A DNA stretch of 27,715 bases from Clostridia bacterium (GTDB lineage: Bacteria; Bacillota; Clostridia; Christensenellales; Aristaeellaceae): positions 1 through 27,715 of the forward strand of contig JAEDIV010000010.1 of assembly GCA_016296675.1 (NCBI GenBank), given 5' to 3'. Positions 14,568 through 21,792 of this stretch are shown here, one piece after another (the stretch's first letter is position 1; each line of letters begins with the position of its first letter). Under the pieces are notes generated by a model. The model had not been told where the DNA came from. It saw only the letters and a program-made list of their open reading frames with translations, and did no database searches. The translations under genes and the position numbers were made by a program.

Positions 14568-15460
14568 CAGGCGTTCTCCTTTTTCAGGTTCATAAGCGCA
14601 AGCTTTGCCGCGCCCGCCATACCTGCATCGTTTCCGCCTTTGGCAAATCGGAGCGCCCCGGCAATTTCCTCTCTGGTAAAGTTATACCCTTCCGGAATCG
14701 CCTCCAGAATTTCACGGCCCAGAATATCGCCTGCCGCGCTCACGCCTCCGCCGAGCACAATCGCCTGCGGACGAAAAAGCATATACAAAGAGCAAATGCC
14801 GATGGCAACCTCCGTTGCATAATTTTTAAGCGCAAGATGCATTTTTTCATCGCCCATGCGAACGCGGTCGATCACATTTCGCGCGCGCACGCCGCCGGAA
14901 AAACGGGCAAGCGCGCCCGCCGATGCGTACATTTCAAAACAGCCCTTCATGCCGCACGCGCATTTAAGTCCGCCTGCATGCGTCACAAAGTGGCCCAGTT
15001 CGCCGGCGCCGTTATCATGACCGCGCCAGGGCCGGCCGCCGATTAAGAGCGCGCCGCCGATGCCGGTGCCAAGCGTAAGATAAACAGCCGTCTCCAGGCC
15101 GAAGCACGAACCGCCCGGAAGCGTTTCCGCTGCAAGCGCCGCCTGTGCGTCATTGTCCATCCAGACAGGCAAACCGATTTTCTCCTCCAGAATCTCTCCG
15201 AACTTCACACCCGGCCATTTGAGATTTCCGGAGAACACTTCGCGCGACGGCTTGAACACCGTTCCGGGAACGCCGATTCCCACCATTGATACCCGAATCG
15301 GCGATGCCTTGATCAGATCGGCAATCTGCTCGGCCGTCGTTTCCGGCTGTCCCTGCACGCTTCTGACAACGCGCATATACAAGCGAATGCCTCTTTCATT
15401 GAAAATACCGAACTTCAGATTGGTTGCGCCGATATCGATACCGGCTACATATATTCCCAT
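14567..15460 (-). CDS. ROK family sugar kinase (glucokinase-like)
   Basis: The 297-residue protein starts at the ATG after ACGGGAGAAG; an upstream in-frame ATG at 15493 lacks such a site. It has the ATP-binding DIGATNLKFG (residues 9-18), the catalytic MDNDAQAAL near 101, LGTGIGGALLIGG near 130 and the ROK signature with GAGELGH (Glu-154, His-157). The zinc-binding Cys cluster is KCACGMKGC. Phosphorylation of glucose or an N-acyl hexosamine is expected; motif reading cannot tell which. It is coupled to the MFS gene downstream, which hints that the carrier's substrate could be sugar-related. Confidence 0.9.
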   Translation of the reverse strand: MGIYVAGIDIGATNLKFGIFNERGIRLYMRVVRSVQGQPETTAEQIADLIKASPIRVSMVGIGVPGTVFKPSREVFSGNLKWPGVKFGEILEEKIGLPVWMDNDAQAALAAETLPGGSCFGLETAVYLTLGTGIGGALLIGGRPWRGHDNGAGELGHFVTHAGGLKCACGMKGCFEMYASAGALARFSGGVRARNVIDRVRMGDEKMHLALKNYATEVAIGICSLYMLFRPQAIVLGGGVSAAGDILGREILEAIPEGYNFTREEIAGALRFAKGGNDAGMAGAAKLALMNLKKENA

Positions 15461-15484
15461 AATCTTCTCCCGTATAAAGAAATT

Positions 15485-15514
15485 GGCCGCCACCGAAGAA
15501 AGCGGGCGGCAGCC
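15485..15514 (-). terminator. Weak hairpin after the exported-protein gene
   Basis: On the minus strand GGCTGCCGCC pairs with GGCGGCC around a loop, followed by AATTTCTTT. The U-tract is poor, so it may only reduce flow into the ROK-MFS genes, whose own promoter is not evident. Confidence 0.35.
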
Positions 15515-15531
15515 GAAAAAAAACAGACAGG

Positions 15532-16188
15532 CTACAGCTTATGAATTTTCATATCCGGCACAGGCGTAGGCGCCGCCTCAGGCTGCTGCTTATCGCCATC
15601 GTCCTTATCCTCAGGTTCGTCCTTGGGCGGCTCCTTCTGCCCGTCGTCCGTTTCCTCATTGCCGGAGTCAAAAAAGCCGTCGAATGCTTCAGAAGCGATC
15701 ACAGAATACACTACAAAAGCCTCGCTGTCCTGAGTTTCGATATATTTTGAGAAAAGGATGATCCATTTACCCAGCGTCTGATAGCAATACTCGCCCTCTT
15801 TGTCCTTGTAATAGAAAAGATGCTCGTCATCAAACAACGGAGCGATATCTTCCCTTTTAATCGTGCTGTCCGCTGCAAGAATGCACGCGGTAAATATGTT
15901 CTCTGCTCTTACATTTTCTGTGGGAAAGAAAACCTCGATGCCTTCAATCGCATTGTCTTTGGAATAATACACATCAATAAAGGTCTGCCCGGACAGCCGG
16001 AACGAATAATACCCTTCCTTCTCGTCTTTCTCATAGAGCATTGACATGGAAAGCGTGGGCACATACAGCTCTTCCGCATACTGATTGTATGCGGTTATCC
16101 AGGGCAGCAAAGGCGAAAGGGCCGCCGATGCGTTCCCGCACAAAAGCACAAGCGCCACAATCAGCACGGCAATCCTTTTCATTTTCAT
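15532..16188 (-). CDS. Exported protein with acidic Pro-rich tail, unknown function
   Basis: This 218-residue protein starts at the ATG after GGAGAAGATGT. A signal peptide is clear (KMKRIAVLIVALVLLCGNASA-A). The central 140 residues form an alpha/beta domain with no motif I recognise (for example YYSFRLSGQTFIDVYYS and EGIEVFFPTE). The last 45 residues are low-complexity, rich in Glu, Asp, Lys, Gln and Pro, like a wall-spanning or solvent-exposed tail, but no LPxTG sorting signal follows. The gene lies 92 bases after the Pro-Thr-repeat protein, and the two are probably co-transcribed. Confidence 0.7.
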   Translation of the reverse strand: MKMKRIAVLIVALVLLCGNASAALSPLLPWITAYNQYAEELYVPTLSMSMLYEKDEKEGYYSFRLSGQTFIDVYYSKDNAIEGIEVFFPTENVRAENIFTACILAADSTIKREDIAPLFDDEHLFYYKDKEGEYCYQTLGKWIILFSKYIETQDSEAFVVYSVIASEAFDGFFDSGNEETDDGQKEPPKDEPEDKDDGDKQQPEAAPTPVPDMKIHKL

Positions 16189-16211
16189 ACATCTTCTCCA
16201 AATGCTGGTCA

Positions 16212-16259
16212 GGGGACGGGCATCATCAGAACGCAATGCATGCATCCTTGCCCATCCCC
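16212..16259 (-). repeat. Intercistronic stem-loop without U-tract
   Basis: GGGGATGGGC (minus strand, 16259-16250) pairs with GCCCGTCCCC (16221-16212) through one G-U; the 28-base loop contains the palindrome ATGCATGCAT. It lies between two exported-protein genes and could be an mRNA processing or stability element. Its GGGGACGGG core recurs in the element at 1969-2041. Confidence 0.5.
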
Positions 16260-16280
16260 CGCTTTTTGAAATCAGTTGAA

Positions 16281-17174
16281 TCAGGATACTTCTACGCCGC
16301 CAACAGCCGTTACAACGCCGCCTACGGTCGTGAAGTCATAGGCAGCACCGAAGGTATAGGCGAACCTGTATCTGGTGGAACCGGGCTTGTAGGAGACGCC
16401 GACGCCCAGCTGATAGCTGCCGTCCGGCAGATCGGATACATCGATCACAGCCGTGAACTCGCACATTTCGAGGTTCTTTCCTACGCCCTCATGTACCATG
16501 CCGGTAATGCCGGGAACCATGGTGGGCTCATAGAAACGGGCGCGACCCTTGCTGTCAAGAACGATGATATAAACGTCGCAGTTGGCGCCGTCGAAACGCT
16601 TGTTATCCGAATAGCCCCAGCCGGTCATGCTGATGACCTTGTAGCCATTGGCCTCAGATACTTCAAACTCAGTCAGGCCGTTTTTGATTTCGCCTTCGAT
16701 AACCTTGAAGTTGGTCTTGTCGATGGAAGTGCCGGCTTTACCGAAATTGGTTACGAGCTTGCTGAACTCGCTCTCAGGAATAGGCGTGATTTCCGGCGTG
16801 GGTTCGGGCGTAGGCTCGGGCGTGGGCTCGGGCGTAGGTTCAGGCGTCGGCTCGGGCGTGGACTCGGGCGTCACAACGGGCGCAACCACATCTTCCTCAT
16901 TCAGAGCGGAAGTTGCTTCCGGCTCGACATCAGGCTTTGTTTCAGGCTTATCGCTTCCGCGGATGATTTCAAGGCGGTTTTCATCCTCACCATCGCTCTT
17001 CTGCGTATATGCAGGGGTTTTTTTGTCAGCATTCATATTGATAATGCCGCTGAAATCTCCGTTTAATACAAATTCATATAACACGAGCACACACACAGCG
17101 ATGACCAGTAAGCCGATTAAAAAGCGTACGATCGCGCGTCCGGTATTGTGTCTTCTGATGCCAAAACCACTCAT
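16281..17174 (-). CDS. Membrane-anchored protein with Pro-Thr-Glu repeat linker
   Basis: The 297-residue protein has a basic N-terminus and one membrane helix (about residues 17-38, VRFLIGLLVIAVCVLVLYEFVL) with no cleavage site, so it is probably anchored facing outward. A charged spacer leads to a TPEP-type repeat (about residues 105-131), then a globular C-terminal domain of about 155 residues with a beta-sandwich look (YKVISMTGWGYSDNKRFDG, DVYIIVLDSKGRARFYEP, SDLPDGSYQLGVGVSY). The repeat is a typical wall-crossing linker. The ATG follows GGAGGACACGATTC. The domain family is not recognised. Confidence 0.75.
   Translation of the reverse strand: MSGFGIRRHNTGRAIVRFLIGLLVIAVCVLVLYEFVLNGDFSGIINMNADKKTPAYTQKSDGEDENRLEIIRGSDKPETKPDVEPEATSALNEEDVVAPVVTPESTPEPTPEPTPEPTPEPTPEPTPEITPIPESEFSKLVTNFGKAGTSIDKTNFKVIEGEIKNGLTEFEVSEANGYKVISMTGWGYSDNKRFDGANCDVYIIVLDSKGRARFYEPTMVPGITGMVHEGVGKNLEMCEFTAVIDVSDLPDGSYQLGVGVSYKPGSTRYRFAYTFGAAYDFTTVGGVVTAVGGVEVS
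16785..16875 (-). repeat. Short tandem repeat coding for the Pro-Thr-Glu linker
   Basis: A 12-base unit of the type GGCGTGGGCTCG (plus strand) repeats about seven times with third-position changes, encoding TPEP units. The synonymous variation shows selection at the protein level rather than a recent slippage expansion. Confidence 0.8.
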
Positions 17175-17203
17175 GAATCGTGTCCTCCAATTCTGTCTAT
17201 ACG

Positions 17204-17249
17204 TATATCTACACAGATATATAATACAATCACAGCCTTAAAAAGTCAA
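17204..17249 (-). promoter_or_regulatory. Sigma-A promoter with palindrome at the start point
   Basis: On the minus strand TTGACT (17249-17244) lies 17 bases before TATTAT (17226-17221). A perfect inverted repeat TATATCT-n4-AGATATA (17204-17221) covers the predicted start, where it could be an operator. It serves the membrane-anchored protein gene 47 bases downstream. Confidence 0.65.
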
Positions 17250-17275
17250 CCGTCCGTCCGGAAAAAACAAAAAAT

Positions 17276-17398
17276 CCATGAGTTCGGGCCAGGCTGTTCC
17301 GCGGCGCACGCCAAATTCTGCTAAATGCTGCTGCCTTTCGGCCCTGACATGGTTCACAGCATGGCGCCGCACGGGGCCCGACCGTCATCACTCATGGA
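17276..17398 (-). ncRNA. ffs: Signal recognition particle RNA, small bacterial type
   Basis: The minus strand holds the SRP RNA hallmark domain: GAACCATGTCAGGGCCGAAA followed by GGCAGCAGC, with a GAAA tetraloop and the asymmetric internal loop that binds Ffh. The ends pair as expected for the long hairpin (CCATGAGT with ACTCATGG, CGGGCC with GGCCCG). At about 122 bases it is the short form without an Alu domain. It is followed directly by TTTTTT-G-TTTTTT (17274-17262), so the closing stem also serves as its terminator. A matched promoter lies just upstream. Confidence 0.93.
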
Positions 17399-17406
17399 CG
17401 AAGACC

Positions 17407-17435
17407 AGTATACCACATATCCATCCAAATTGCAA
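17407..17435 (-). promoter_or_regulatory. Sigma-A promoter of the SRP RNA
   Basis: On the minus strand TTGCAA (17435-17430) is followed after 17 bases by TATACT (17412-17407). The predicted start near 17400 agrees with the 5' end of the folded RNA. Confidence 0.75.
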
Positions 17436-17450
17436 GGACTTTAACTTCAT

Positions 17451-17479
17451 TTGACATTCAGTGAAAAAAGATATACAAT
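17451..17479 (+). promoter_or_regulatory. Sigma-A promoter of the plus-strand EEP gene
   Basis: A perfect TTGACA (17451-17456) lies 17 bases before TACAAT (17474-17479). It is divergent from the SRP RNA promoter, with the two -35 boxes only 15 bases apart. Confidence 0.8.
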
Positions 17480-17511
17480 ACGCCCGAGAACACAAACGGA
17501 GGAATGCATTT

Positions 17512-18216
17512 ATGCGCCTTATGACCTACAATATTCAGTCCGGCCGCGATGCTTTCAAAAATCTCGATCTTACAAAATGCGAAGAAACCATCCGTGAATT
17601 TGATCCTGATATTCTGGCCCTTAACGAAGTGCGCATGAAGACCAGGGACGTCGGCGACACGGAGCAGGCAAAGGTACTTGCCGAAAATCTCCACATGCAT
17701 TTCTATTTTGCCAAGGCCATCGACTATAACGGCGGCGAATACGGAATTGCGCTTTTAAGCAAGTTTCCCATCGTTCGCGCCGAAAGCATCCCCGTTCCCT
17801 CCCTTCCCGAGGAACAAAGAGAAGTCCGCTACGAAGACCGCGTGCTTTTAAAGGCGCAGCTCAGCGTAAACGGAAAAAACGTCATTGCTTTCGTAAGCCA
17901 TTTCGGCCTTTCAAACGCTGAACGCGAAAGCGCAACCGCTCTTTTCGAGAGGGAAATCAGCAAAACAAAAGATCCCGCCATCTTCATGGGAGATCTCAAT
18001 ATGAAGCCGGATGATCTGCTGATTCAAAAAATCAAACAGCACCTGCGGGACTTGTCCGAAAACGAAAGCTTCTTGACCCATCACACGCTGACGCTCGAAG
18101 CCAGAATCGACTATATTTTTGCAAGCGATCACTTTGCATGCGAAAAAATCTTCAGCCCCTATTCCACTTCCAGTGATCATCTGCCGATTGTCGCAGATGT
18201 AAAAATGAATGCCTGA
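17512..18216 (+). CDS. Endonuclease/exonuclease/phosphatase family protein
   Basis: The 234-residue cytoplasmic EEP-fold phosphohydrolase starts at the ATG after ACGGAGGAATGCATTT. Its motifs are TYNIQSG, ALNEVRMKTR (metal-binding Glu), FVSHFGLS (His), MGDLNMKP, RIDYIFAS and SSDHLPIVADV. It shares the fold and motif order of the protein at 12375-13139 but differs throughout, so the two are distant paralogues. It looks closest to uncharacterised metal-dependent hydrolases; the substrate is unknown. It is the only gene of its transcript, bounded by its own promoter and a strong terminator. Confidence 0.88.
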   Translation: MRLMTYNIQSGRDAFKNLDLTKCEETIREFDPDILALNEVRMKTRDVGDTEQAKVLAENLHMHFYFAKAIDYNGGEYGIALLSKFPIVRAESIPVPSLPEEQREVRYEDRVLLKAQLSVNGKNVIAFVSHFGLSNAERESATALFEREISKTKDPAIFMGDLNMKPDDLLIQKIKQHLRDLSENESFLTHHTLTLEARIDYIFASDHFACEKIFSPYSTSSDHLPIVADVKMNA

Positions 18217-18224
18217 TATGCATA

Positions 18225-18257
18225 AAAACGGACGAGGAAGCAACCCTCGTCCGTTTT
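18225..18257. terminator. Bidirectional terminator between convergent genes
   Basis: AAAACGGACGAGG (18225-18237) pairs perfectly with CCTCGTCCGTTTT (18245-18257), with U-runs on both strands. It ends the EEP gene from the left and the FolT-like gene from the right. Confidence 0.92.
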
Positions 18258-18288
18258 ATATACTATTAACGTTTTCTTTATGTCGGAA

Positions 18289-18864
18289 TTATCGCCTGAT
18301 TGCCTTCTGAATGCGTTCGGTCAGGTTCAGCTGATTCAAGAGCAGATACGTGACCACCGATTGGATGAAGAGCATAATCGCCGCCTGCGTAAGGCGCGTG
18401 GAAAGCGCCGCAAGATACTTGACATGCCACGGATCCGTACCCTTTATATACATAATCGCGGTAAAGAGCGTGTTGAACCCCAGCGTAACAACAACCGTAG
18501 TAATCAGATACGCAGCCACAATTCTGGCAATACCGGGTTTTCCTCGAAGCATTAAACCATACACCAATCCGGAAAAGGCAGCGGTGATCGTGAATCCCGG
18601 AAAATACGCGCCGAAGGGAAACAGCATCGCGCCCAGAAAATCGCTTACGCCGCCGACAATCAAGCCACCCATCGGCCCAAACAGACTTCCCGCAAGCATC
18701 ACAGGCAAAAAGCCGGTTCCAATCTTTACAAACGGCGTTTCTATGGAAAGAAAGCGGGACAAAACCACCTGAAGCGCAATCAGCATGGAAAGAGACGCCA
18801 GCACAAAAACAGGATTCTGCTTTTTCAGTGCCGCAGCACAAGGGTGATTTCCATTCATATTCAT
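18289..18864 (-). CDS. folT: ECF transporter S component, FolT-like (folate)
   Basis: The 191-residue membrane protein has about six hydrophobic segments, as expected for an ECF S component. The stretches IETPFVKIGTGFLPVMLAGS, FGPMGGLIVGGVSDFLGA and FPFGAYFPGFTITAAFSG closely resemble FolT proteins, so folate capture is the best guess. No THF riboswitch precedes it; a palindromic operator candidate does. The start chosen is the MNMNGNH ATG, 12 bases after GAAAGG; several in-frame ATGs upstream remain possible. The shared ECF ATPase module is elsewhere. Confidence 0.78.
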   Translation of the reverse strand: MNMNGNHPCAAALKKQNPVFVLASLSMLIALQVVLSRFLSIETPFVKIGTGFLPVMLAGSLFGPMGGLIVGGVSDFLGAMLFPFGAYFPGFTITAAFSGLVYGLMLRGKPGIARIVAAYLITTVVVTLGFNTLFTAIMYIKGTDPWHVKYLAALSTRLTQAAIMLFIQSVVTYLLLNQLNLTERIQKAIRR

Positions 18865-18894
18865 GAATCCATGCATCCTTTCTACCATAAGAAT

Positions 18895-18939
18895 AACGCT
18901 GTTTGAAACATTATACTGGTTCAGACAGCGTTTTGTCAA
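18895..18939 (-). promoter_or_regulatory. Promoter overlapped by a 15-bp inverted-repeat operator candidate
   Basis: On the minus strand a perfect TTGACA (18939-18934) precedes a perfect TATAAT (18915-18910) with an 18-base spacer. AACGCTGTTTGAAAC (18895-18909) and GGTTCAGACAGCGTT (18918-18932) form an inverted repeat, 13 of 15 matching, that brackets the -10 box. This is the layout of a repressor site for the FolT-like gene. Confidence 0.75.
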
Positions 18940-18942
18940 TTC

Positions 18943-19398
18943 TTATTCTTCGTCCGACAGCGCTTTGATGAAGTCCTCTGCATGATCGGAATCAAATACA
19001 TGAATACCGTTTTCCATAAGAACTTCCGCCGTCACGCCGTCGCCTTCCGTGAGCTTTCCCGAAAACGTTCCGTCGTAAATCGTCCCTTTTCCGCAGGAGG
19101 GGCTTCGGCTTTTTAAAAGCGCGTACCTGCAGTCCATCATCTTTGCTATGCGCAGGCATTCGTTTGCGCCGCGCATATATTCCTCAGTAACATCCCTGCC
19201 CTGATCGGAAACAACCTTATCATCGATTCGCTCTGCCGGGTCTCTGGGCGTGGCCAGCCCGCCGTAAATCTCCGGGCAAAAGGGCACCGGATGGCACACC
19301 CTCCTGATTCTCTCGATAAGGTTTCCGTCCGTTACGCTTTTTCCGTCATAGCGGCACGGAATCCCGAAAAGACACGACGAAACAATTGCATTTTTCAA
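18943..19398 (-). CDS. DUF523 family protein
   Basis: This 151-residue protein has the DUF523 Cys pattern: SSCLFGIPCRYDG at the N-terminus (two Cys in C-x5-C), VPFCPEIYGGL, and LKSRSPSCGKGTIYDG. These conserved cysteines suggest metal or iron-sulfur binding, but no activity is established for the family. It begins five bases after the upstream ECF S-component gene, so the two are co-transcribed. The next promoter starts within four bases of its stop codon. Confidence 0.88.
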   Translation of the reverse strand: MKNAIVSSCLFGIPCRYDGKSVTDGNLIERIRRVCHPVPFCPEIYGGLATPRDPAERIDDKVVSDQGRDVTEEYMRGANECLRIAKMMDCRYALLKSRSPSCGKGTIYDGTFSGKLTEGDGVTAEVLMENGIHVFDSDHAEDFIKALSDEE

Positions 19399-19403
19399 AC
19401 TTC

Positions 19404-19937
19404 TCAGTCCTTTATAAGCTTCGCTTTGTTAAGCGCGACCACGATAACGGGCACAAGCACGATCTGAAGAACAATGCCGGGCCACGCGTTGATAAACGCA
19501 CCCGCCATAAACGCCGTCATGGTAAAGGCTCTGCCTTTTGTCATGAGGAAAACATACTGTGCAATGCCCCATGCGATTCTGCCCGCGATCATGGAAACGA
19601 TCAGCGACACATAAACAGACGGAATTTTCTTCGGCAGCGCTTTATACATAAATCCCGCTGTAAGGCCGTATACGCACATTTCAATCGCCATAGACGTTCC
19701 CGTCGGAAAAACCGGCGGCATGCCGAAAAGCGCAAAGCGCAAAAACGGCGCAATAAAGCCGATCGCCGCGGCATAGGGCGCGCCGCAGACAAACCCTGCA
19801 ATCATGACAGGCAGATGCATCGGAAGCAGCATCGAACCGATCTCGGGAATCTGCCCGGTCAGAAAAGGCAATACAAGCGCAAGCGCCAGAAACATACCGG
19901 AAAGAACCAACTTACGAACAGCAGCTGTTGATTCCAT
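19404..19937 (-). CDS. ECF transporter S component, substrate unassigned
   Basis: The 177-residue membrane protein starts at the ATG after GCGGAGGGTTTATC; the longer frame would read back through the leader. Its hydrophobic segments, together with TGQIPEIGSMLLPMHLPVMIAG near the N-terminus and ALFGMPPVFPTGTSMAIEM, place it in the general ECF S-component group. I cannot assign a vitamin; pantothenate or a thiamin precursor are only possibilities. Its leader has a terminator-like hairpin, suggesting ligand- or factor-controlled expression together with the DUF523 gene. Confidence 0.75.
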   Translation of the reverse strand: MESTAAVRKLVLSGMFLALALVLPFLTGQIPEIGSMLLPMHLPVMIAGFVCGAPYAAAIGFIAPFLRFALFGMPPVFPTGTSMAIEMCVYGLTAGFMYKALPKKIPSVYVSLIVSMIAGRIAWGIAQYVFLMTKGRAFTMTAFMAGAFINAWPGIVLQIVLVPVIVVALNKAKLIKD

Positions 19938-19962
19938 GATAAACCCTCCGCATTTCCAAAAT

Positions 19963-20084
19963 AAAAAAGCCCCGCCCTCATACATAAAGGCAGCGCTCCT
20001 TCCTGGCGCGCAGAATTCCGTATCAAAAGTATATCTGCGTCTGAATTCTTCTGAATTCATTTGCTGTCTTCATTCCAGCAAATG
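19963..20084 (-). promoter_or_regulatory. Structured leader with terminator-like hairpin (unknown attenuator or riboswitch)
   Basis: The 140-base leader contains, in order on the minus strand, a perfect hairpin CATTTGCTG/CAGCAAATG (20084-20058), tandem GAATTC boxes, CGCAGA pairing with TCTGCG, and a final stem from AGCGCTGCC and GGGCGGGGCT (19997-19968, one mismatch). TTTTTT follows. The ribosome binding site lies just beyond. The layout is that of a transcription attenuator; no known riboswitch consensus is recognised. Confidence 0.55.
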
Positions 20085-20085
20085 G

Positions 20086-20115
20086 ATTGTAGCATAACTG
20101 CCTATTATATGTCAA
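20086..20115 (-). promoter_or_regulatory. Sigma-A promoter of the ECF S component-DUF523 unit
   Basis: On the minus strand a perfect TTGACA (20115-20110) lies 18 bases before TACAAT (20091-20086). The perfect hairpin at 20058-20084 begins directly downstream and covers the start point, so it might also be an operator. Confidence 0.75.
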
Positions 20116-20120
20116 GCAGA

Positions 20121-20150
20121 AAGCGTCTGCAAAACAATGTGCAGACGCTT
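20121..20150 (-). terminator. Hairpin terminator after DUF3842
   Basis: AAGCGTCTGCA (20121-20131) pairs perfectly with TGCAGACGCTT (20140-20150). On the minus strand it continues TCTGCTT, a weak U-tract; the plus strand has a better one (CTCTTTTTAT) but no gene to end. Confidence 0.6.
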
Positions 20151-20156
20151 CTCTTT

Positions 20157-20561
20157 TTATCTTTCCTGCATAATTCTTTGTATCGTCTGAGAAACCAGCG
20201 TCGAGACATTCAGATCCGGAACGCCTACAACAATGGTATCGCACATATTCACGGGCACCAGCAGTTTTTTGGCGTTGCTGCTTCCGACTGCCTGCGCCAT
20301 TTTCGGCGTAACCTCGCCCAAAAGCGCATCCGCGACCACAATCCCTACAGGGCCGATGATATACTCCGCATCTCTTGCTGCTACAGCCACAGCATTTTCA
20401 CCCGTCGCCGCCTTGTCCGCTCCGGCCTTCTGCATAGCGATGGTCGCCGCCGTGTTCGTGCCCACCGCCGTCACAACGGCGTCCGGTACATTAGCCTTGA
20501 TCCCACTGACCAGCGCGCGTCCGATGCCGCCGCCCTGACCGTCGATGACTACAATTTTCAT
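20157..20561 (-). CDS. DUF3842 family protein
   Basis: This 134-residue protein opens with KIVVIDGQGGGIGRALVSGI, a Rossmann-like strand with a glycine loop. It continues with TAVGTNTAATIAMQKAGAD and YIIGPVGIVVADALLGEVTP, the pattern of the DUF3842 family of Clostridia. No enzymatic activity is established. GAGGG lies seven bases before this ATG; the ATG two codons earlier is too close to it. It follows icd by 34 bases and appears to be the third gene of the aconitase-icd transcript, which hints at a nucleotide-linked role, by inference only. Confidence 0.85.
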   Translation of the reverse strand: MKIVVIDGQGGGIGRALVSGIKANVPDAVVTAVGTNTAATIAMQKAGADKAATGENAVAVAARDAEYIIGPVGIVVADALLGEVTPKMAQAVGSSNAKKLLVPVNMCDTIVVGVPDLNVSTLVSQTIQRIMQER

Positions 20562-20595
20562 GCGCATACCCTCACATGTGTTTTTTAGTATTTTA

Positions 20596-21792
20596 TCACA
20601 TCCGGATGCGCTTTGCAATCTCCGTAAGGAACGCCTCGCTGTCGACCGCCTCCGCCTTTTCCTTCATAAGAAGCGCCATATCGCCCGTCACAATGCCGTC
20701 GCGTATGGTTTTCATCGCGGCGTCTTCCGCTTTTTTTGAAAAGTCCATAAGCTGCGTATTTTGGTCGATCTCTCCTCTTTTATAAAGCGCGCCGGTCCAT
20801 GCATACAAAGTCGCCATCGGATTGGTGGAGGTTTTCTCGCCATTCAGATACCTGTAATAGTGCCTGGTTACCGTTCCATGCGCAGCTTCATATTCGAAGC
20901 ATCCGTCCGGGCTTACAAGCACGCTCGACATAAGTGCAAGCGATCCGAACGCCGCTGAGATCATGTCGCTTAATACATCTCCGTCATAATTTTTCATTGC
21001 CCACACAAATCCGCCCTTTGAGCGGACCGCGCGCGCAACCGCATCGTCAATCAGGGTGTAAAAATATGTGAGATTTCTTTTTTCAAATTTTTCTCTGTAT
21101 TCCGCCTCATAGAGCTTTTCAAACACCTGCTTGAACGTCTCGTCATAGACCTTTGAAATCGTGTCCTTTGCGGAAAACCACAGATTTTCATTGACCGACA
21201 GCGCATACTCAAAACAGGCCCTTGCAAACGACTCAATCGACGAAAGCCTGTTATGCATGCCCTGAATAATGCCGTCCTCATCAAAATCGAAGATGGGCAA
21301 GCGCGTTTCGCAGCCATCTTCCGACGTATAGACGATTTCCGCCTTGCCTTTTCCCTGCGTCTTCATTTCAACCGCGCGGTACACGTCTCCGTATGCGTGC
21401 CTTGCAACGGTGATCGGCTTTGTCCATGTCGGAATCACAGGCGTGATTCCCGGCGCCATGATGGGCGTTCTGAACACGGTTCCGTCCAGATAGGCCCGGA
21501 TGGTGCCGTTCGGACTTTTATACATGCGCTTTAGATTGTATTCCGTCATTCGCGCAGTGTTCGGCGTAATGGTCGCGCATTTTACGCCGACTTTCAGTCG
21601 CTTGATCGCCTTTGCCGCCTCAAGCGTAACCGCATCGTCCGTCTCATCGCGCTTTTTAAGGCCGAGATCGTAATACTCTGTATTCAGATCCACATACGGC
21701 GCAAGCACGATCTCTTTGATCTGCCGCCAGAGGATGCGCGTCATTTCGTCTCCATCCAGTTCCGCAATCGGATTCATTCTGATCTTCGTCAT
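20596..21792 (-). CDS. icd: NADP-dependent isocitrate dehydrogenase, homodimeric type
   Basis: This 398-residue enzyme oxidatively decarboxylates isocitrate to 2-oxoglutarate. The sequence follows the eukaryote-like homodimeric branch. AELDGDEMTRILW opens the protein, TITPNTARMTEY and NGTIRAYLDGTVFR contact substrate, and AMKNYDGDVLSDM carries metal-binding Asp residues. EAAHGTVTRHYYRYLNGEKT contains the Arg-His pair that reads the NADP 2'-phosphate. The length fits this branch. It starts in a four-base ATGA overlap with the aconitase gene, so the two are coupled and supply 2-oxoglutarate together. Confidence 0.95.
   Translation of the reverse strand: MTKIRMNPIAELDGDEMTRILWRQIKEIVLAPYVDLNTEYYDLGLKKRDETDDAVTLEAAKAIKRLKVGVKCATITPNTARMTEYNLKRMYKSPNGTIRAYLDGTVFRTPIMAPGITPVIPTWTKPITVARHAYGDVYRAVEMKTQGKGKAEIVYTSEDGCETRLPIFDFDEDGIIQGMHNRLSSIESFARACFEYALSVNENLWFSAKDTISKVYDETFKQVFEKLYEAEYREKFEKRNLTYFYTLIDDAVARAVRSKGGFVWAMKNYDGDVLSDMISAAFGSLALMSSVLVSPDGCFEYEAAHGTVTRHYYRYLNGEKTSTNPMATLYAWTGALYKRGEIDQNTQLMDFSKKAEDAAMKTIRDGIVTGDMALLMKEKAEAVDSEAFLTEIAKRIRM

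Noticed and set aside
16785..16875. CRISPR-like or regulatory repeat array
   Set aside because: The 12-base periodicity encodes TPEP units in frame with synonymous changes, so it is a protein linker repeat.
18865..18940. THF riboswitch before the FolT-like gene
   Set aside because: The predicted leader is only about 40 bases and lacks the conserved aptamer blocks; the palindrome brackets the -10 box, which points to a DNA operator.
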